Below, piece by piece: positions 47,601 to 62,500 of a stretch of 64,000 bases of DNA (within the stretch, counting starts at the first letter, position 1; each line of letters begins with the position of its first letter). Below the pieces are notes generated by a model. The model was not told where the DNA came from and did no database searches. It was given only the letters and a program-made list of their open reading frames with translations. The stretch comes from Ptiloglossa arizonensis. Taxonomy: Eukaryota; Arthropoda; Insecta; Hymenoptera; Colletidae. Made by a program: the position numbers and the translations under genes. The stretch lies in NCBI RefSeq assembly GCF_051014685.1, contig NW_027478532.1, positions 496,001-560,000 on the forward strand, read 5' to 3'.

Positions 47601-49290
47601 CTTTCAGATGCAACAGAAATTATGCGGATTGGTCAATCCGTTCGCGAGATATGGCAGTTTGGAGGTAAGAAACGCTTGAGAAACTCAAAATTTTCGCAGT
47701 TCTGGTGCTCGAAACGAATAACTGGAACGGTGTAGGGGAAAACTACACACACCGTTGTAATCAGGCGAGTTTCTACTTTCAAATGCAACAGAAATTTTGC
47801 GGATTGGTCAATCCGTTCGCGAGATATGGCAGTTTGGAGGTAAGAAACGCTTGAGAAACTCAAAATTTTCGCAGTTCTGATGCTCGAAACGAATAACTGG
47901 AATGGCCTAGGGGAAAACTACACATACCGTTGTAATCGGGCGAGTTTCTACTTTCGGATGCAACAGAAATTTTGCGGATTGGTCAATCCGTTCGCGAGAT
48001 GTGGCAGTTTGGATGTAAGAAACGCTTGAGAAACTCAAAATTTTCGCAGTTCTGATGCTCGAAACGAATGACTAGAACGGCCTAGGGGAAAAGTTCGCAT
48101 ACCGTTGTAATCAGGCGAGTTTCTACTTTCAGATGCAACAGAAATTTTGCGGATTGATCAATCCGTTCGCGAGATATGGCAGTTTGGAGATAAGAAACGC
48201 TTTAGAAACTCAAAATTTTCGCAGCTTTATGCTCGAAACGAATAACTAGAACGGCCCAGGGGAAAAGTGCGCATACCGTTGTAATCGGGCGAGTTTCTAC
48301 TTTCAAATGCAACAGGAATTTTGCGGATTGGTCAATCCGTTCGCGAGATATGGCAGTTTGGATGTAAGAAACGCTTGAGAAACTCAAAATTTTCGCAGTT
48401 CTGATGCTCGAAACGGATAACTAGAACGGCCCAGGGGAAAAGTGCGTATACCGTTGTAATCGGGCGAGTTTCTACTTTCAGATGCAACAGAAATTTTGCG
48501 GCTTGATCAATCCGTTCGCGAGATATGGCAGTTTGGAGATAAGAAACGCTTTAGAAACTCAAAATTTTCGCAGTTTTATGCTCGAAACGAATAACTAGAA
48601 CGGCCCAGGGGAAAAGTGCGCATACCGTTGTAATCGGGCGAGTTTCTACTTTCAAATGCAACAGAAATTTTGCGGATTGGTCAATCCGTTCGCGAGATAT
48701 GGCAGTTTGGAGGTAAGAAACGCTTGAGAAACTCAAAATTTTCGCAGTTCTGATGCTCGAAACGAATGACTAGAACGGCCTAGGGGAAAAGTGCGCATAC
48801 CGTTGTAATCGGGCGAGTTTCTACTTTCAGATGCAACAGAAATTTTGCGGATTGGTCAATCCGTTCGCGAGATGTGGCAGTTTGGAGGTAAGAGACGCTT
48901 GAGAAACTCAAAATTTTCGCAGTTCTGATGCTCGAAACGAATGACTAGAACGGCCTAGGGGAAAAGTGCGCATACCGTTGTAATCGGGCGAGTTTCTACT
49001 TTCAGATGCAACAGAAATTTTGCGGCTTGATCAATCCGTTCGCGAGATATGGCAGTTTGGAGATAAGAAACGCTTTAGAAACTCAAAATTTTCGCAGCTT
49101 TATGCTCGAAACGAATAACTAGAACGGCCCAGGGGAAAATTGCGCATACCGTTGTAATCGGGCGAGCTTCTACTTTCAAATGCAACAGGAATTTTGCGGA
49201 TTGGTCAATCCGTTCGCGAGATATGGCAGTTTGGAGGTAAGAAACGCTTGAGAAACTCAAAATTTTCGCAGTTCTGATGCTCGAAACGAA
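42643..49290 (+). repeat. Dispersed duplicate: ~42,643-43,530 and ~48,412-49,299 (33-monomer offset)
   Basis: Offset 5,769 bases. Both carry GGATAACTAG with GTGCGTATACC, TAAGAGACGC, and class A with AAAATTGCGC and GAGCTTCTAC followed by AACCAG. The first copy has ATCGGGTGAG where the second has ATCGGGCGAG. A related AAAATTGCGC segment near 33.9 kb lies 9,439 bases (54 monomers) before the first copy. Confidence 0.8.
45110..46960 (+). repeat. Out-of-phase six/seven-monomer repeat (offsets 1,050 and 1,225)
   Basis: GCGCCTACCG and GAATGACTGGAATGG recur at an offset of 1,050 (about 45,120/46,170 and 45,267/46,317). CTACATTCAAATGCAAAAG and GGCGACTTTCTAC recur at 1,225 (about 45,500/46,725 and 45,667/46,892). 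The second copy therefore gained one monomer between these marks, a class B with CAGGCGGG at about 46,490. Confidence 0.82.
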
Positions 49291-51899
49291 TAACCAGAAC
49301 GGCCCAGGGGAAAAGTGCGCATACCGTTGTAATCAGGCGAGTTTCTACTTTCAAATGCAACAGAAATTTTGCGGATTGGTCAATCCGTTCGCGAGATATG
49401 GCAGTTTGGACGTAAGAAACGCTTGAGAAACTCAAAATTTCCGCAGTTCTGATGCTCGAAACGAATAACTGGAATGGCCCAGGGGAAAACTACACATACC
49501 GTTGTAATCGGGCGAGTTTCTACTTTCAGATGCAACAGAAATTATGCGGATTGGTCAATCCGTTCGCGAGATATGGCAGTTTGGATGTAAGAAACGCTTG
49601 AGAAACTCAAAATTTTCGCAGTTCTGATGCTCGAAACGAATAACTGGAACGGTCTAGGGGAAAACTACACATACCGTTGTAATCAGGCGAGTTTCTACTT
49701 TCAAATGCAACAGAAATTTTGCGGATTGGTCAATCCGTTCGCGAGATATGGCAGTTTGGACGTAAGAAACGCTTGAGAAACTCAAAATTTCCGCAGTTCT
49801 GATGCTCGAAACGAATAACTAGAACGGCCCAGGGGAAAAGTGCGCATACCGTTGTAATCGGGCGAGTTTCTACTTTCAAATGCAACAGAAATTTTGCGGA
49901 TTGGTCAATCCGTTCGCGAGATATGTCAGTTTGGATGTAAGAAACGCTTGAGAAACTCAAAATTTTCGCAGTTCTGATGCTCGAAACGAATAACTGGAAC
50001 GGTCTAGGGGAAAACTACACATACCGTTGTAATCAGGCGAGTTTCTACTTTCAAATGCAACAGAAATTTTGCGGATTGGTCAATCCGTTCGCGAGATATG
50101 GCAGTTTGGAGGTAAGAAACGCTTGAGAAACTCAAAATTTTCGCAGTTCTGGTGCTCGAAACGAATAACTGGAACGGCCCAGGGGAAAAGTGCGCATACC
50201 GTTGTAATCGGGCGAGTTTCTACTTTCAAATGCAACAGAAATTTTGCGGATTGGTCAATCCGTTCGCGAGATATGTCAGTTTGGATGTAAGAAACGCTTG
50301 AGAAACTCAAAATTTTCGCAGTTCTGATGCTCGAAACGAATAACTGGAACGGTCTAGGGGAAAACTACACATACCGTTGTAATCAGGCGAGTTTCTACTT
50401 TCAAATGCAACAGAAATTTTGCGGATTGGTCAATCCGTTCGCGAGATATGGCAGTTTGGACGTAAGAAACGCTTGAGAAACTCAAAATTTTCGCAGTTCT
50501 GATGCTCGAAACGAATAACTGGAATGGCCTAGGGGAAAACTACACATACCGTTGTAATCGGGCGAGTTTCTACTTTCAGATGCAACTGAAATTTTGCGGA
50601 TTGGTCAATCCGTTCGCGAGATGTGGCAGTTTGGAGGTAAGAAACGCTTGAGAAACTCAAAATTTTCGCAGTTCTGATGCTCGAAACGAATGACTAGAAC
50701 GGCCTAGGGGAAAAGTGCGCCTACCGTTTTAATCGGGCGAGTTTCTACTTTCAGATGCAACAGAAATTTTGCGGATTGATCAATCCGTTCGCGAGATATG
50801 GCAGTTTGGAGATAAGAAACGCTTGAGGAACTCAAAATTTTCGCAGTTCTGATGCTCGAAACGAATGACTAGAACGGCCTAGGGGAAAAGTGCGCATACC
50901 GTTGTAATCGGGCGAGTTTCTACTTTCAGATGCAACAGAAATTTTGCGGATTGGTCAATCCGTTCGAGAGATATGGCAGTTTGGAGGTAAGAAACGCTTG
51001 AGAAACTCAAAATTTTCGCAGTTCTGATGCTCGAAACGAATAACTGGAATGGCCTAGGCGAAAACTACACATACCGTTGTAATCGGGCGAGTTTCTACTT
51101 TCAGATGCAACAGAAATTATGCGGATTGGTCAATCCGTTCGCGAGATATGGCAGTTTGGAGGTAAGAAACGCTTGAGAAACTCAAAATTTTCGCAGTTCT
51201 GGTGCTCGAAACGAATAACTGGAACGTTGTAGGGGAAAACTACACACACCGTTGTAATCAGGCGAGTTTCTACTTTCAAATGCAAAAGAAATTTTGCGGA
51301 TTGGTCAATCCGTTCGCGAGATATGGCAGTTTGGAGGTAAGAAACGCTTGAGAAACTCAAAATTTTCGCTGTTCTGATGCTCGAAACGAATGACTAGAAC
51401 GGCCTAGGGGAAAAGTGCGCATACCGTTGTAATCAGGCGGGTTTCTACTTTCAGATGCAACAGAAATTTTGGGGATTGATCAATCCGTTCGCGAGATATG
51501 GCAGTTTGGAGATAAGAAACGCTTTAGAAACTCAAAATTTTCGCAGCTTTATGCTCGAAACGAATAACTAGAACGGCCCAGGGGAAAAGTGCGCATACCG
51601 TTGTAATCGGGCGAGTTTCTACTTTCAAATGCAACAGGAATTTTGCGGTTTGGTCAATCCGTTCGCGAGATATGGCAGTTTGGAGGTAAGAAACGCTTGA
51701 GAAACTCAAAATTTTCGCAGTTCTGATGCTCGAAACGGATAACTAGAACGGCCCAGGGGAAAAGTGCGCATACCGTTGTAATCGGGCGAGTTTCTACTTT
51801 CAGATGCAACAGAAATTTTGCGGATTGGTCAATCCGTTCGCGAGATGTGGCAGTTTGGATGTAAGAAACGCTTGAGAAACTCAAAATTTTCGCAGTTCT

Positions 51900-54150
51900 G
51901 ATGCTCGAAACGAATGACTAGAACGGCCTAGGGGAAAAGTGCTCATACCGTTGTAATCGGGCGAGTTTCTACTTTCAGATGCAATAGAAATTTTGCGGAT
52001 TGGTCAATCCGTTCGAGAGATATGGCAGTTTGGAGGTAAGAAACGCTTGAGAAACTCAAAATTTTCGCAGTTCTGATGCTCGAAACGAATAACTGGAATG
52101 GCCTAGGGGAAAACTACACATACCGTTGTAATCGGGCGAGTTTCTACTTTCAGATGCAACAGAAATTATGCGGATTGGTCAATCCGTTCGCGCGAGATGG
52201 CAGTTTGGAGGTAAGAAACACTTGAGAAACTCAAAATTTTCGCAGTTCTGGTGCTCGAAACGAATAACTGGAACGTTGTAGGGGAAAACTGCACACACCG
52301 TTGTAATCAGGCGAGTTTCTACTTTCAAATGCAAAAGAAATTTTGCGGATTGGTCAATCCGTTCGCGAGATATGGCAGTTTTGAGGTAAGAAACGCTTGA
52401 GAAACTCAAAATTTTCGCAGTTCTGATGCTCGAAACGAATAACTGGAATGGCCTAGGGGAAAACTACACATACCGTTGTAATCGGGCGAGTTTCTACTTT
52501 CAGATGCAACAGAAATTTTGCGGATTGGTCAATCCGTTCGCGAGATGTGGCAGTTTGGATGTAAGAAACGCTTGAGAAACTCAAAATTTTCGCAGTTCTG
52601 ATGCTCGAAACGAATGACTAGAACGGCCTAGGGGAAAAGTGCGCATACCGTTGTAATCAGGCGGGTTTCTACTTTCAGATGCAACAGAAATTTTGCGGAT
52701 TGATCAATCCGTTCGCGAGATATGGCAGTTTGGAGATAAGAAACGCTTTAGAAACTCAAAATTTTCGCAGCTTTATGCTCGAAACGAATAACTAGAACGG
52801 CCCAGGGGAAAAGTGCGCATACCGTTGTAATCGGGCGAGTTTCTACTTTCAAATGCAACAGGAATTTTGCGGATTGGTCAATCCGTTCGCGAGATATGGC
52901 AGTTTGGAGGTAAGAAACGCTTGAGAAACTCAAAATTTTCGCAGTTCTGATGCTCGAAACGAATAACTAGAACGGCCCAGGGGAAAAGTGCGCATACCGT
53001 TGTAATCGGGCGAGTTTCTACTTTCAAATGCAACAGAAATTTTGCGGATTGATCAATCCGTTCGCGAGATATGGCAGTTTGGAGATAAGAAACGCTTTAG
53101 AAACTCAAAATTTTCGCAGTTCTGATGCTCGAAACGAATGACTAGAACGGCCTAGGGGAAAAGTGCTCATACCGTTGTAATCGGGCGAGTTTCTACTTTC
53201 AGATGCAATAGAAATTTTGCGGATTGGTCAATCCGTTCGAGAGATATGGCAGTTTGGAGGTAAGAAACGCTTGAGAAACTCAAAATTTTCGCAGTTCTGA
53301 TGCTCGAAACGAATAACTGGAATGGCCTAGGGGAAAACTACACATACCGTTGTAATCGGGCGAGTTTCTACTTTCAGATGCAACAGAAATTATGCGGATT
53401 GGTCAATCCGTTCGCGCGAGATGGCAGTTTGGAGGTAAGAAACACTTGAGAAACTCAAAATTTTCGCAGTTCTGGTGCTCGAAACGAATAACTGGAACGT
53501 TGTAGGGGAAAACTGCACACACCGTTGTAATCAGGCGAGTTTCTACTTTCAAATGCAAAAGAAATTTTGCGGATTGGTCAATCCGTTCGCGAGATATGGC
53601 AGTTTTGAGGTAAGAAACGCTTGAGAAACTCAAACTTTTCGCAGTTCTGATGCTCGAAACGAATAACTGGAATGGCCTAGGGGAAAACTACACATACCGT
53701 TGTAATCGGGCGAGTTTCTACTTTCAGATGCAACAGAAATTTTGCGGATTGGTCAATCCGTTCGCGAGATGTGGCAGTTTGGATGTAAGAAACGCTTGAG
53801 AAACTCAAAATTTTCGCAGTTCTGATGCTCGAAACGAATGACTAGAACGGCCTAGGGGAAAAGTGCGCATACCGTTGTAATAAGGCGGGTTTCTACTTTC
53901 AGATGCAACAGAAATTTTGCGGATTGATCAATCCGTTCGCGAGATATGGCAGTTTGGAGATAAGAAACGCTTTAGAAACTCAAAATTTTCGCAGCTTTAT
54001 GCTCGAAACGAATAACTAGAACGGCCCAGGGGAAAAGTGCGCATACCGTTGTAATCGGGCGAGTTTCTACTTTCAAATGCAACAGGAATTTTGCGGATTG
54101 GTCAATCCGTTCGCGAGATATGGCAGTTTGGAGGTAAGAAACGCTTGAGA
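51900..54150 (+). repeat. Seven-monomer tandem duplication (1,224 bp)
   Basis: Marks recur at an offset of 1,224: TTCGCGCGAGATGG (52,188 and 53,412), GATGCAATAGAAATTTTG, TTCGAGAG, AAAACTGCACACACC and GCAGTTTTGAGG. TTCGCGCGAGATGG differs from the normal TTCGCGAGATATGG by a balanced gain of CG and loss of AT, so length is unchanged. The copies differ at few places, for example AAACTTTTCGC at 53,634. Confidence 0.88.
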
Positions 54151-55575
54151 AACTCAAAATTTTCGCAGTTCTGATGCTCGAAACGAATAACTAGAACGGC
54201 CCAGGGGAAAAGTGCGCATACCGTTGTAATCGGGCGAGTTTCTACTTTCAAATGCAACAGAAATTTTGCGGATTGATCAATCCGTTCGCGAGATATGGCA
54301 GTTTGGAGATAAGAAACGCTTTAGAAACTCAAAATTTTCGCAGTTTTATGCTCGAAACGAATAACTAGAACGGCCCAGGGGAAAAGTGCGCATACCGTTG
54401 TAATCGGGCGAGTTTCTACTTTCAAATGCAACAGAAATTTTGCGGATTGGTCAATCCGTTCGCGAGATATGTCAGTTTGGATGTAAGAAACGCTTGAGAA
54501 ACTCAAAATTTTCGCAGTTCTGCTGCTCGAAACGAATAACTGGAACGGTCTAGGGGAAAACTACACATACCGTTGTAATCAGGCGAGTTTCTACTTTCAA
54601 ATGCAACAGAAATTTTGCGGATTGGTCAATCCGTTCGCGAGATGTGGCAGTTTGGATGTAAGAAACGCTTGAGAAACTCAAAATTTTCGCAGTTCTGATG
54701 CTCGAAACGAATGACTAGAACGGCCTAGGGGAAAAGTGCGCATACCGTTGTAATCAGGCGGGTTTCTACTTTCAGATGCAACAGAAATTTTGCGGATTGA
54801 TCAATCCGTTCGCGAGATATGGCAGTTTGGAGATAAGAAACGCTTTAGAAACTCAAAATTTTCGCAGCTTTATGCTCGAAACGAATAACTAGAACGGCCC
54901 AGGGGAAAAGTGCGCATACCGTTGTAATCGGGCGAGTTTCTACTTTCAAATGCAACAGGAATTTTGCGGATTGGTCAATCCGTTCGCGAGATATGGCAGT
55001 TTGGAGGTAAGAAACGCTTGAGAAACTCAAAATTTTCGCAGTTCTGATGCTCGAAACGAATAACTAGAACGGCCCAGGGGAAAAGTGCGCATACCGTTGT
55101 AATCGGGCGAGTTTCTACTTTCAAATGCAACAGAAATTTTGCGGATTGATCAATCCGTTCGCGAGATATGGCAGTTTGGAGATAAGAATCGCTTTAGAAA
55201 CTCAAAATTTTCGCAGTTTTATGCTCGAAACGAATAACTAGAACGGCCCAGGGGAAAAGTGCGCATACCGTTGTAATCGGGCGAGTTTCTACTTTCAAAT
55301 GCAACAGAAATTTTGCGGATTGGTCAATCCGTTCGCGAGATATGTCAGTTTGGATGTAAGAAACGCTTGAGAAACTCAAAATTTTCGCAGTTCTGCTGCT
55401 CGAAACGAATAACTGGAACGGTCTAGGGGAAAACTACACATACCGTTGTAATCAGGCGAGTTTCTACTTTCAAATGCAACAGAAATTTTGCGGATTGGTC
55501 AATCCGTTCGCGAGATATGGCAGTTTGGAGGTAAGAAACGCTTGAGAAACTCAAAATTTTCGCAGTTCTGATGCT
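53830..55575 (+). repeat. Five-monomer tandem duplication (873 bp)
   Basis: Copies 53,830-54,702 and 54,703-55,575 both read B, A, A, A, D. The first has TAATAAGGCGGG where the second has TAATCAGGCGGG. The last monomers differ (GAGATGTGG with GGATGTAAG versus GAGATATGG with GGAGGTAAG), marking the exchange end. This unit overlaps the last part of the preceding seven-monomer duplication. Confidence 0.85.
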
Positions 55576-55847
55576 CGAAACGGATAACTAGAACGGCCCA
55601 GGGGAAAAGTGCGTATACCGTTGTAATCGGGCGAGTTTCTACTTTCAGATGCAACAGAAATTTTGCGGCTTGATCAATCCGTTCGCGAGATATGGCAGTT
55701 TGGAGATAAGAAACGCTTTAGAAACTCAAAATTTTCGCAGTTTTATGCTCGAAACGAATAACTAGAACGGCCCAGGGGAAAAGTGCGCATACCGTTGTAA
55801 TCGGGCGAGTTTCTACTTTCAAATGCAACAGAAATTTTGCGGATTGG

Positions 55848-56545
55848 TCAATCCGTTCGCGAGATATGGCAGTTTGGAGGTAAGAAACGCTTGAGAAACT
55901 CAAAATTTTCGCAGTTCTGATGCTCGAAACGAATAACTAGAACGGCCCAGGGGAAAAGTGCGCATACCGTTGTAATCGGGCGAGTTTCTACTTTCAAATG
56001 CAACAGGAATTTTGCGGATTGGTCAATCCGTTCGCGAGATATGGCAGGTTGGAGGTAAGAAACGCTAGAGAAACTCAAAATTTTCGCAGTTTTATGCTCG
56101 AAACGAATAACTAGAACGGCCCAGGGGAAAAGTGCGCACACCGTTGTAATCGGGCGAGCTTCTACTTTCAGATGCAACAGAAATTTTGCGGATTGATCAA
56201 TCCGTTCGCGAGATATGGCAGTTTGGAGATAAGAAACGCTTTAGAAACTCAAAATTTTCGCAGTTCTGATGCTCGAAACGAATAACTAGAACGGCCCAGG
56301 GGAAAAGTGCGCATACCGTTGTAATCGGGCGAGTTTCTACTTTCAAATGCAACAGGAATTTTGCGGATTGGTCAATCCGTTCGCGAGATATGGCAGGTTG
56401 GAGGTAAGAAACGCTAGAGAAACTCAAAATTTTCGCAGTTTTATGCTCGAAACGAATAACTAGAACGGCCCAGGGGAAAAGTGCGCATACCGTTGTAATC
56501 GGGCGAGTTTCTACTTTCAGATGCAACAGAAATTTTGCGGATTGA
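55848..56545 (+). repeat. Two-monomer tandem duplication (349 bp)
   Basis: GGCAGGTTGGAGG with AACGCTAGAG occurs at 56,043 and 56,392, with the same flanking class A monomers. It is the smallest multi-monomer unit that I could delimit. GGCAGGTTGGAGG also marks the 8.6, 10.2, 12.5, 15.8 and 16.5 kb blocks, where it is followed by (C/T)TGGAG instead. Confidence 0.82.
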
Positions 56546-59500
56546 TCAATCCGTTCGCGAGATATGGCAGTTTGGAGATAAGAAACGCTTTAGAAACTCA
56601 AAATTTTCGCAGCTTTATGCTCGAAACGAATAACTAGAACGGCCCAGGGGAAAAGTGCGCATACCGTTGTAATCGGGCGAGTTTCTACTTTCAAATGCAA
56701 CAGGAATTTTGCGGTTTGGTCAATCCGTTCGCGAGATATGGCAGTTTGGATGTAAGAAACGCTTGAGAAACGCAAAATTTTCGCAGTTCTGATGCTCGAA
56801 ACGGATAACTAGAACGGCCCAGGGGAAAAGTGCGCATACCGTTGTAATCGGGCGAGTTTCTACTTTCAGATGCAACAGAAATTTTGCGGATTGGTCAATC
56901 CGTTCGCGAGATGTGGCAGTTTGGAGGTAAGAAACGCTTGAGAAACTCAAAATTTTCGCAGTTCTGATGCTCGAAACGAATGACTAGAACGGCCTAGGGG
57001 AAAAGTGCGCATACCGTTGTAATCGGGCGAGTTTCTACTTTCAGATGCAACAGAAATTTTGCGGATTGGTCAATCCGTTCGAGAGATATGGCAGTTTGGA
57101 GGTAAGAAACGCTTGAGAAACTCAAAATTTTCGCAATTCTGATGCTCGAAACGAATAACTGGAATGGCCAAGGGGAAAACTACACATACCGTTGTAATCG
57201 GGCGAGTTTGTACTTTCAGATGCAACAGAAATTTTGCGGATTGATCAATCCCTTCGCGAGATATGGCAGTTTGGAGATAAGAAACGCTTTAGAAACTCAA
57301 AATTTTCGCAGCTTTATGCTCGAAACGAATAACTAGAACGGCCCAGGGGAAAAGTACGCATACCGTTGTAATCGGGCGAGTTTCTACTTTCAGATGCAAC
57401 AGAAATTTTGCGGATTGATCAATCCGTTCGCGAGATATGGCAGTTTGGAGATAAGAAACGCTTTAGAAACTCAAAATTTTCGCAGCTTTATGCTCGAAAC
57501 GAATAACTAGAACGGCCCAGGGGAAAAGTGCGCATACCGTTGTAATCGGGCGAGTTTCTACTTTCAAATGCAACAGGAATTTTGCGGATTGGTCAATCCG
57601 TTCGCGAGATATGGCAGTTTGGAGATAAGAAACGCATTAGAAACTCAAAATTTTCGCAGTTTTATGCTCGAAACGAATAACTAGAACGGCCCAGGGGAAA
57701 AGTGCGCATACCGTTGTAATCGGGCGAGTTTCTACTTTCAAATGCAACAGAAATTTTGCGGATTGGTCAATCCGTTCGCGAGATATGTCAGTTTGGATGT
57801 AAGAAACGCTTGAGAAACTCAAAATTTTCGCAGTTCTGATGCTCGAAACGGATAACTAGAACGGCCCAGGGGAAAAGTGCGTATACCGTTGTAATCGGGC
57901 GAGTTTCTACTTTCAGATGCAACAGAAATTTTGCGGCTTGATCAATCCGTTCGCGAGATATGGCAGTTTGGAGATAAGAAACGCTTTAGAAACTCAAAAT
58001 TTTCGCAGCTTTATGCTCGAAACGAATAACTAGAACGGCCCAGGGGAAAATTGCGCATACCGTTGTAATCGGGCGAGTTTCTACTTTCAAATGCAACAGG
58101 AATTTTGCGGATTGGTCAATCCGTTCGCGAGAAATGGCAGTTTGGAGGTGAGAAACGCTTGAGAAACTCAAAACTTTCGCAGTTCTGCTGCTCGAAACGA
58201 ATAACTGGAACGGTCTAGGGGAAAAGTGCGCATACCGTTGTAATCAGGCGAGTTTCTACTTTCAGATGCAACAGAAATTTTGCGGATTGATCAATCCGTT
58301 CGCGAGATATGGCAGTTTGGAGATAAGAAACGCTTTAGAAACTCAAAATTTTCGCCGTTTTATGCTCGAAACGAATAACTAGAACGGCCCAGGGGAAAAG
58401 TGCGCATACCGTTGTAATCGGGCGAGTTTCTACTTTCAAATGCAACAGAAATTTTGCGGATTGGTCAATCCGTTCGCGAGATATGTCAGTTAGGATGTAA
58501 GAAACGCTTGAGAAACTCAAAATTTTCGCAGTTCTGATGCTCGAAACGAATAACTGGAACGGTCTAGGGGAAAACTACACATACCGTTGTAATCAGGCGA
58601 GTTTCTACTTTCAAATGCAACAGAAATTTTGCGGATTGGTCAATCCGTTCGCGAGATATGGCAGTTTGGACGTAAGAAACGCTTGAGAAACTCAAAATTT
58701 TCGCAGTTCTGATGCTCGAAACGAATAACTGGAATGGCCTAGGGGAAAACTACACATACCGTTGTAATCGGGCGAGTTTCTACTTTCAGATGCAACTGAA
58801 ATTTTGCGGACTGGTCAATCCGTTCGCGAGATGTGGCAGTTTGGAGGTAAGAAACGCTTGAGAAACTCAAAATTTTCGCAGTTCTGATGCTCGAAACGAA
58901 TGACTAGAACGGCCTAGGGGAAAAGTGCGCCTACCGTTGTAATCGGGCGAGTTTCTACTTTCAGATGCAACAGAAATTTTGCGGATTGATCAATCCGTTC
59001 GCGAGATATGGCAGTTTGGAGATAAGAAACGCTTGAGGAACTCAAAATTTTCGCAGTTCTGATGCTCGAAACGAATGACTAGAACGGCCTAGGGGAAAAG
59101 TGCGCATACCGTTGTAATCGGGCGAGTTCCTACTTTCAGATGCAACAGAAATTTTGCGGATTGGTCAATCCGTTCGAGAGATATGGCAGTTTGGAGGTAA
59201 GAAACGCTTGAGAAACTCAAAATTTTCGCAGTTCTGATGCTCGAAACGAATAACTGGAATGGCCTAGGGGAAAACTACACATACCGTTGTAATCGGGCGA
59301 GTTTCTACTTTCAGATGCAACAGAAATTATGCGGATTGGTCAATCCGTTCGCGAGATATGGCAGTTTGGAGGTAAGAAACGCTTGAGAAACTCAAAATTT
59401 TCGCAGTTCTGGTGCTCGAAACGAATAACTGGAACGTTGTAGGGGAAAACTACACACACCGTTGTAATCAGGCGAGTTTCTACTTTCAAATGCAAAAGAA

Positions 59501-62500
59501 ATTTTGCGGATTGGTCAATCCGTTCGCGAGATATGGCAGTTTGGAGGTAAGAAACGCTTGAGAAACTCAAAATTTTCGCTGTTCTGATGCTCGAAACGAA
59601 TGACTAGAACGGCCTAGGGGAAAAGTGCGCATACCGTTGTAATCAGGCGGGTTTCTACTTTCAGATGCAACAGAAATTTTGGGGATTGATCAATCCGTTC
59701 GCTAGATATGGCAGTTTGGAGATAAGAAACGCTTTAGAAACTCAAAATTTTCGCAGCTTTATGCTCGAAACGAATAACTAGAACGGCCCAGGGGAAAAGT
59801 GCGCATACCGTTGTAATCGGGCGAGTTTCTACTTTCAAATGCAACAGAAATTTTGCGGATTGATCAATCCGTTCGCGAGATATGGCAGTTTGGAGATAAG
59901 AAACGCTTTAGAAACTCAAAATTTTCGCAGTTTTATGCTCGAAACGAATAACTAGAACGGCCCAGGGGAAAAGTGCGCATACCGTTGTAATCGGGCGAGT
60001 TTCTACTTTCAAATGCAACAGAAATTTTGCGGATTGGTCAATCCGTTCGCGAGATATGTCAGTTTGGATGTAAGAAACGCTTGAGAAACTCAAAATTTTC
60101 GCAGTTCTGCTGCTCGAAACGAATAACTGGAACGGTCTAGGGGAAAACTACACATACCGTTGTAATCAGGCGAGTTTCTACTTTCAAATGCAACAGAAAT
60201 TTTGCGGATTGGTCAATCCGTTCGCGAGATATGGCAGTTTGGAGGTAAGAAACGCTTGAGAAACTCAAAATTTTCGCAGTTCTGATGCTCGAAACGGATA
60301 ACTAGAACGGCCCAGGGGAAAAGTGCGTATACCGTTGTAATCGGGCGAGTTTCTACTTTCAGATGCAACAGAAATTTTGCGGCTTGATCAATCCGTTCGC
60401 GAGATGTGGCAGTTTCGATGTAAGAAACGCTTGAGAAACTCAAAATTTTCGCAGTTCTGATGCTCGAAACGAATGACTAGAACGGCCTAGGGGAAAAGTG
60501 CTCATACCGTTGTAATCGGGCGAGTTTCTACTTTCAGATGCAACAGAAATTTTGCGGATTGGTCAATCCGTTCGAGAGATATGGCAGTTTGGAGGTAAGA
60601 AACGCTTGAGAAACTCAAAATTTTCGCAGTTCTGATGCTCGAAACGAATAACTGGAATGGCCTAGTGGAAAACTACACATACCGTTGTAATCGGGCGAGT
60701 TTCTACTTTCAGATGCAACAGAAATTATGCGGATTGGTCAATCCGTTCGCGAGATATGGCAGTTTGGAGGTAAGAAACGCTTGAGAAACTCAAAATTTTC
60801 GCAGTTCTGATGCTCGAAACGAATAACTAGAACGGCCCAGGGGAAAAGTGCGCATACCGTTGTAATCGGGCGAGTTTCTACTTTCAAATGCAACAGAAAT
60901 TTTGCGGATTGGTCAATCCGTTCGCGAGATATGGCAGTTTGGAGGTAAGAAACACTTGAGAAACTCAAAATTTTCGCAGTTCTGATGCTCGAAGCGAATA
61001 ACTAGAACGGCCCAGGGGAAGAGTGCGCATACCGTTGTAATCGGGCGAGTTTCTACTTTCAAATGCAACAGAAATTTTGCGGATTGGTCATCCCGTTCGC
61101 GAGATATGGCAGTTTGGAGGTAAGAAACGCTTGAGAAACTCAAAATTTTCGTAGTTTTATGCTCGAAACGAATAACTAGAGCCGCCCAGGGGAAAAGTTC
61201 GCGCACCGTTGTAATCGGGCGAGTTTCTACTTTCAAATGCAACAGAAATTTTGCGGATTGGTCAATCCGTTCGCGAGATATGGCAGTTTGGAGGTAAGAA
61301 ACGCTTGAGAAACTCAAAATTTTCGCAGTTCTGTGCTCGAAACGAATAACTGGAATGGCCTAGGGGAAAACTACACATACCGTTGTAATCAGGCGAGTTT
61401 CTACTTTCAAATGCAACAGAAATTATGCGGATTGGTCAATCCGTTCGCGAGATATGGCAGTTTGGAAGCAAGAAACGCTTGAGAAACTCAAAATTTTCGC
61501 AGTTCTGGTGCTCGAAACGAATAACTAGAACGGCCCAGGGTAAGAGTGCGCATACCCTTGTAATCGGGCGAGTTTCTACTTTCAAATGCAACAGAAATTT
61601 TGCGGATTGGTCAATCCGTTCGCGAGATATGGCAGTTTGGAGGTAAGAAACGCTTGAGAAACTCAAAATTTTCGCAGTTCTGATGCTCGAAACGAATAAC
61701 TAGAACGGCCCAGGGGAAAAGTGCGTATACCGTTGTAATCGGGCGAGTTTCTACTTTCAGATGCAACAGAAATTTTGCGGCTTGATCAATCCGTTCGCGA
61801 GATATGGCAGTTTGGAGATAAGAAACGCTTTAGAAACTCAAAATTTTCGCAGCTTTATGCTCGAAACGAATAACTAGAACGGCCCAGGGGAAAATTGCGC
61901 ATACCGTTGTAATCGGGCGAGCTTCTACTTTCAAATGCAACAGGAATTTTGCGGATTGGTCAATCCGTTCGCGAGATATGGCAGTTTGGAGGTAAGAAAC
62001 GCTTGAGAAACTCAAAATTTTCGCAGTTCTGATGCTCGAAACGAATAACCAGAACGGCCCAGGGGAAAAGTGCGCATACCGTTGTAATCGGGCGAGTTTC
62101 TACTTTCAAATGCAACAGAAATTTTGCGGATTGATCAATCCGTTCGCGAGATATGGCAGTTTGGATATAAGACGCTTTAGAAACTCAAAATTTTCGCAGC
62201 TTTATGCTCGAAACGAATAACTAGAACGGCCCAGGGGAAAAGTGCGCATACCGTTGTAATCGGGCGAGTTTCTACTTTCAAATGCAACAGGAATTTTGCG
62301 GATTGGTCAATCCGTTCGCGAGAAATGGCAGTTTGGAGGTGAGAAACGCTTGAGAAACTCAAAACTTTCGCAGTTCTGCTGCTCGAAACGAATAACTGGA
62401 ACGGTCTAGGGGAAAAGTGCGCATACCGTTGTAATCAGGCGAGTTTCTACTTTCAAATGCAACAGAAATTTTGCGGATTGGTCAATCCGTTCGCGAGATA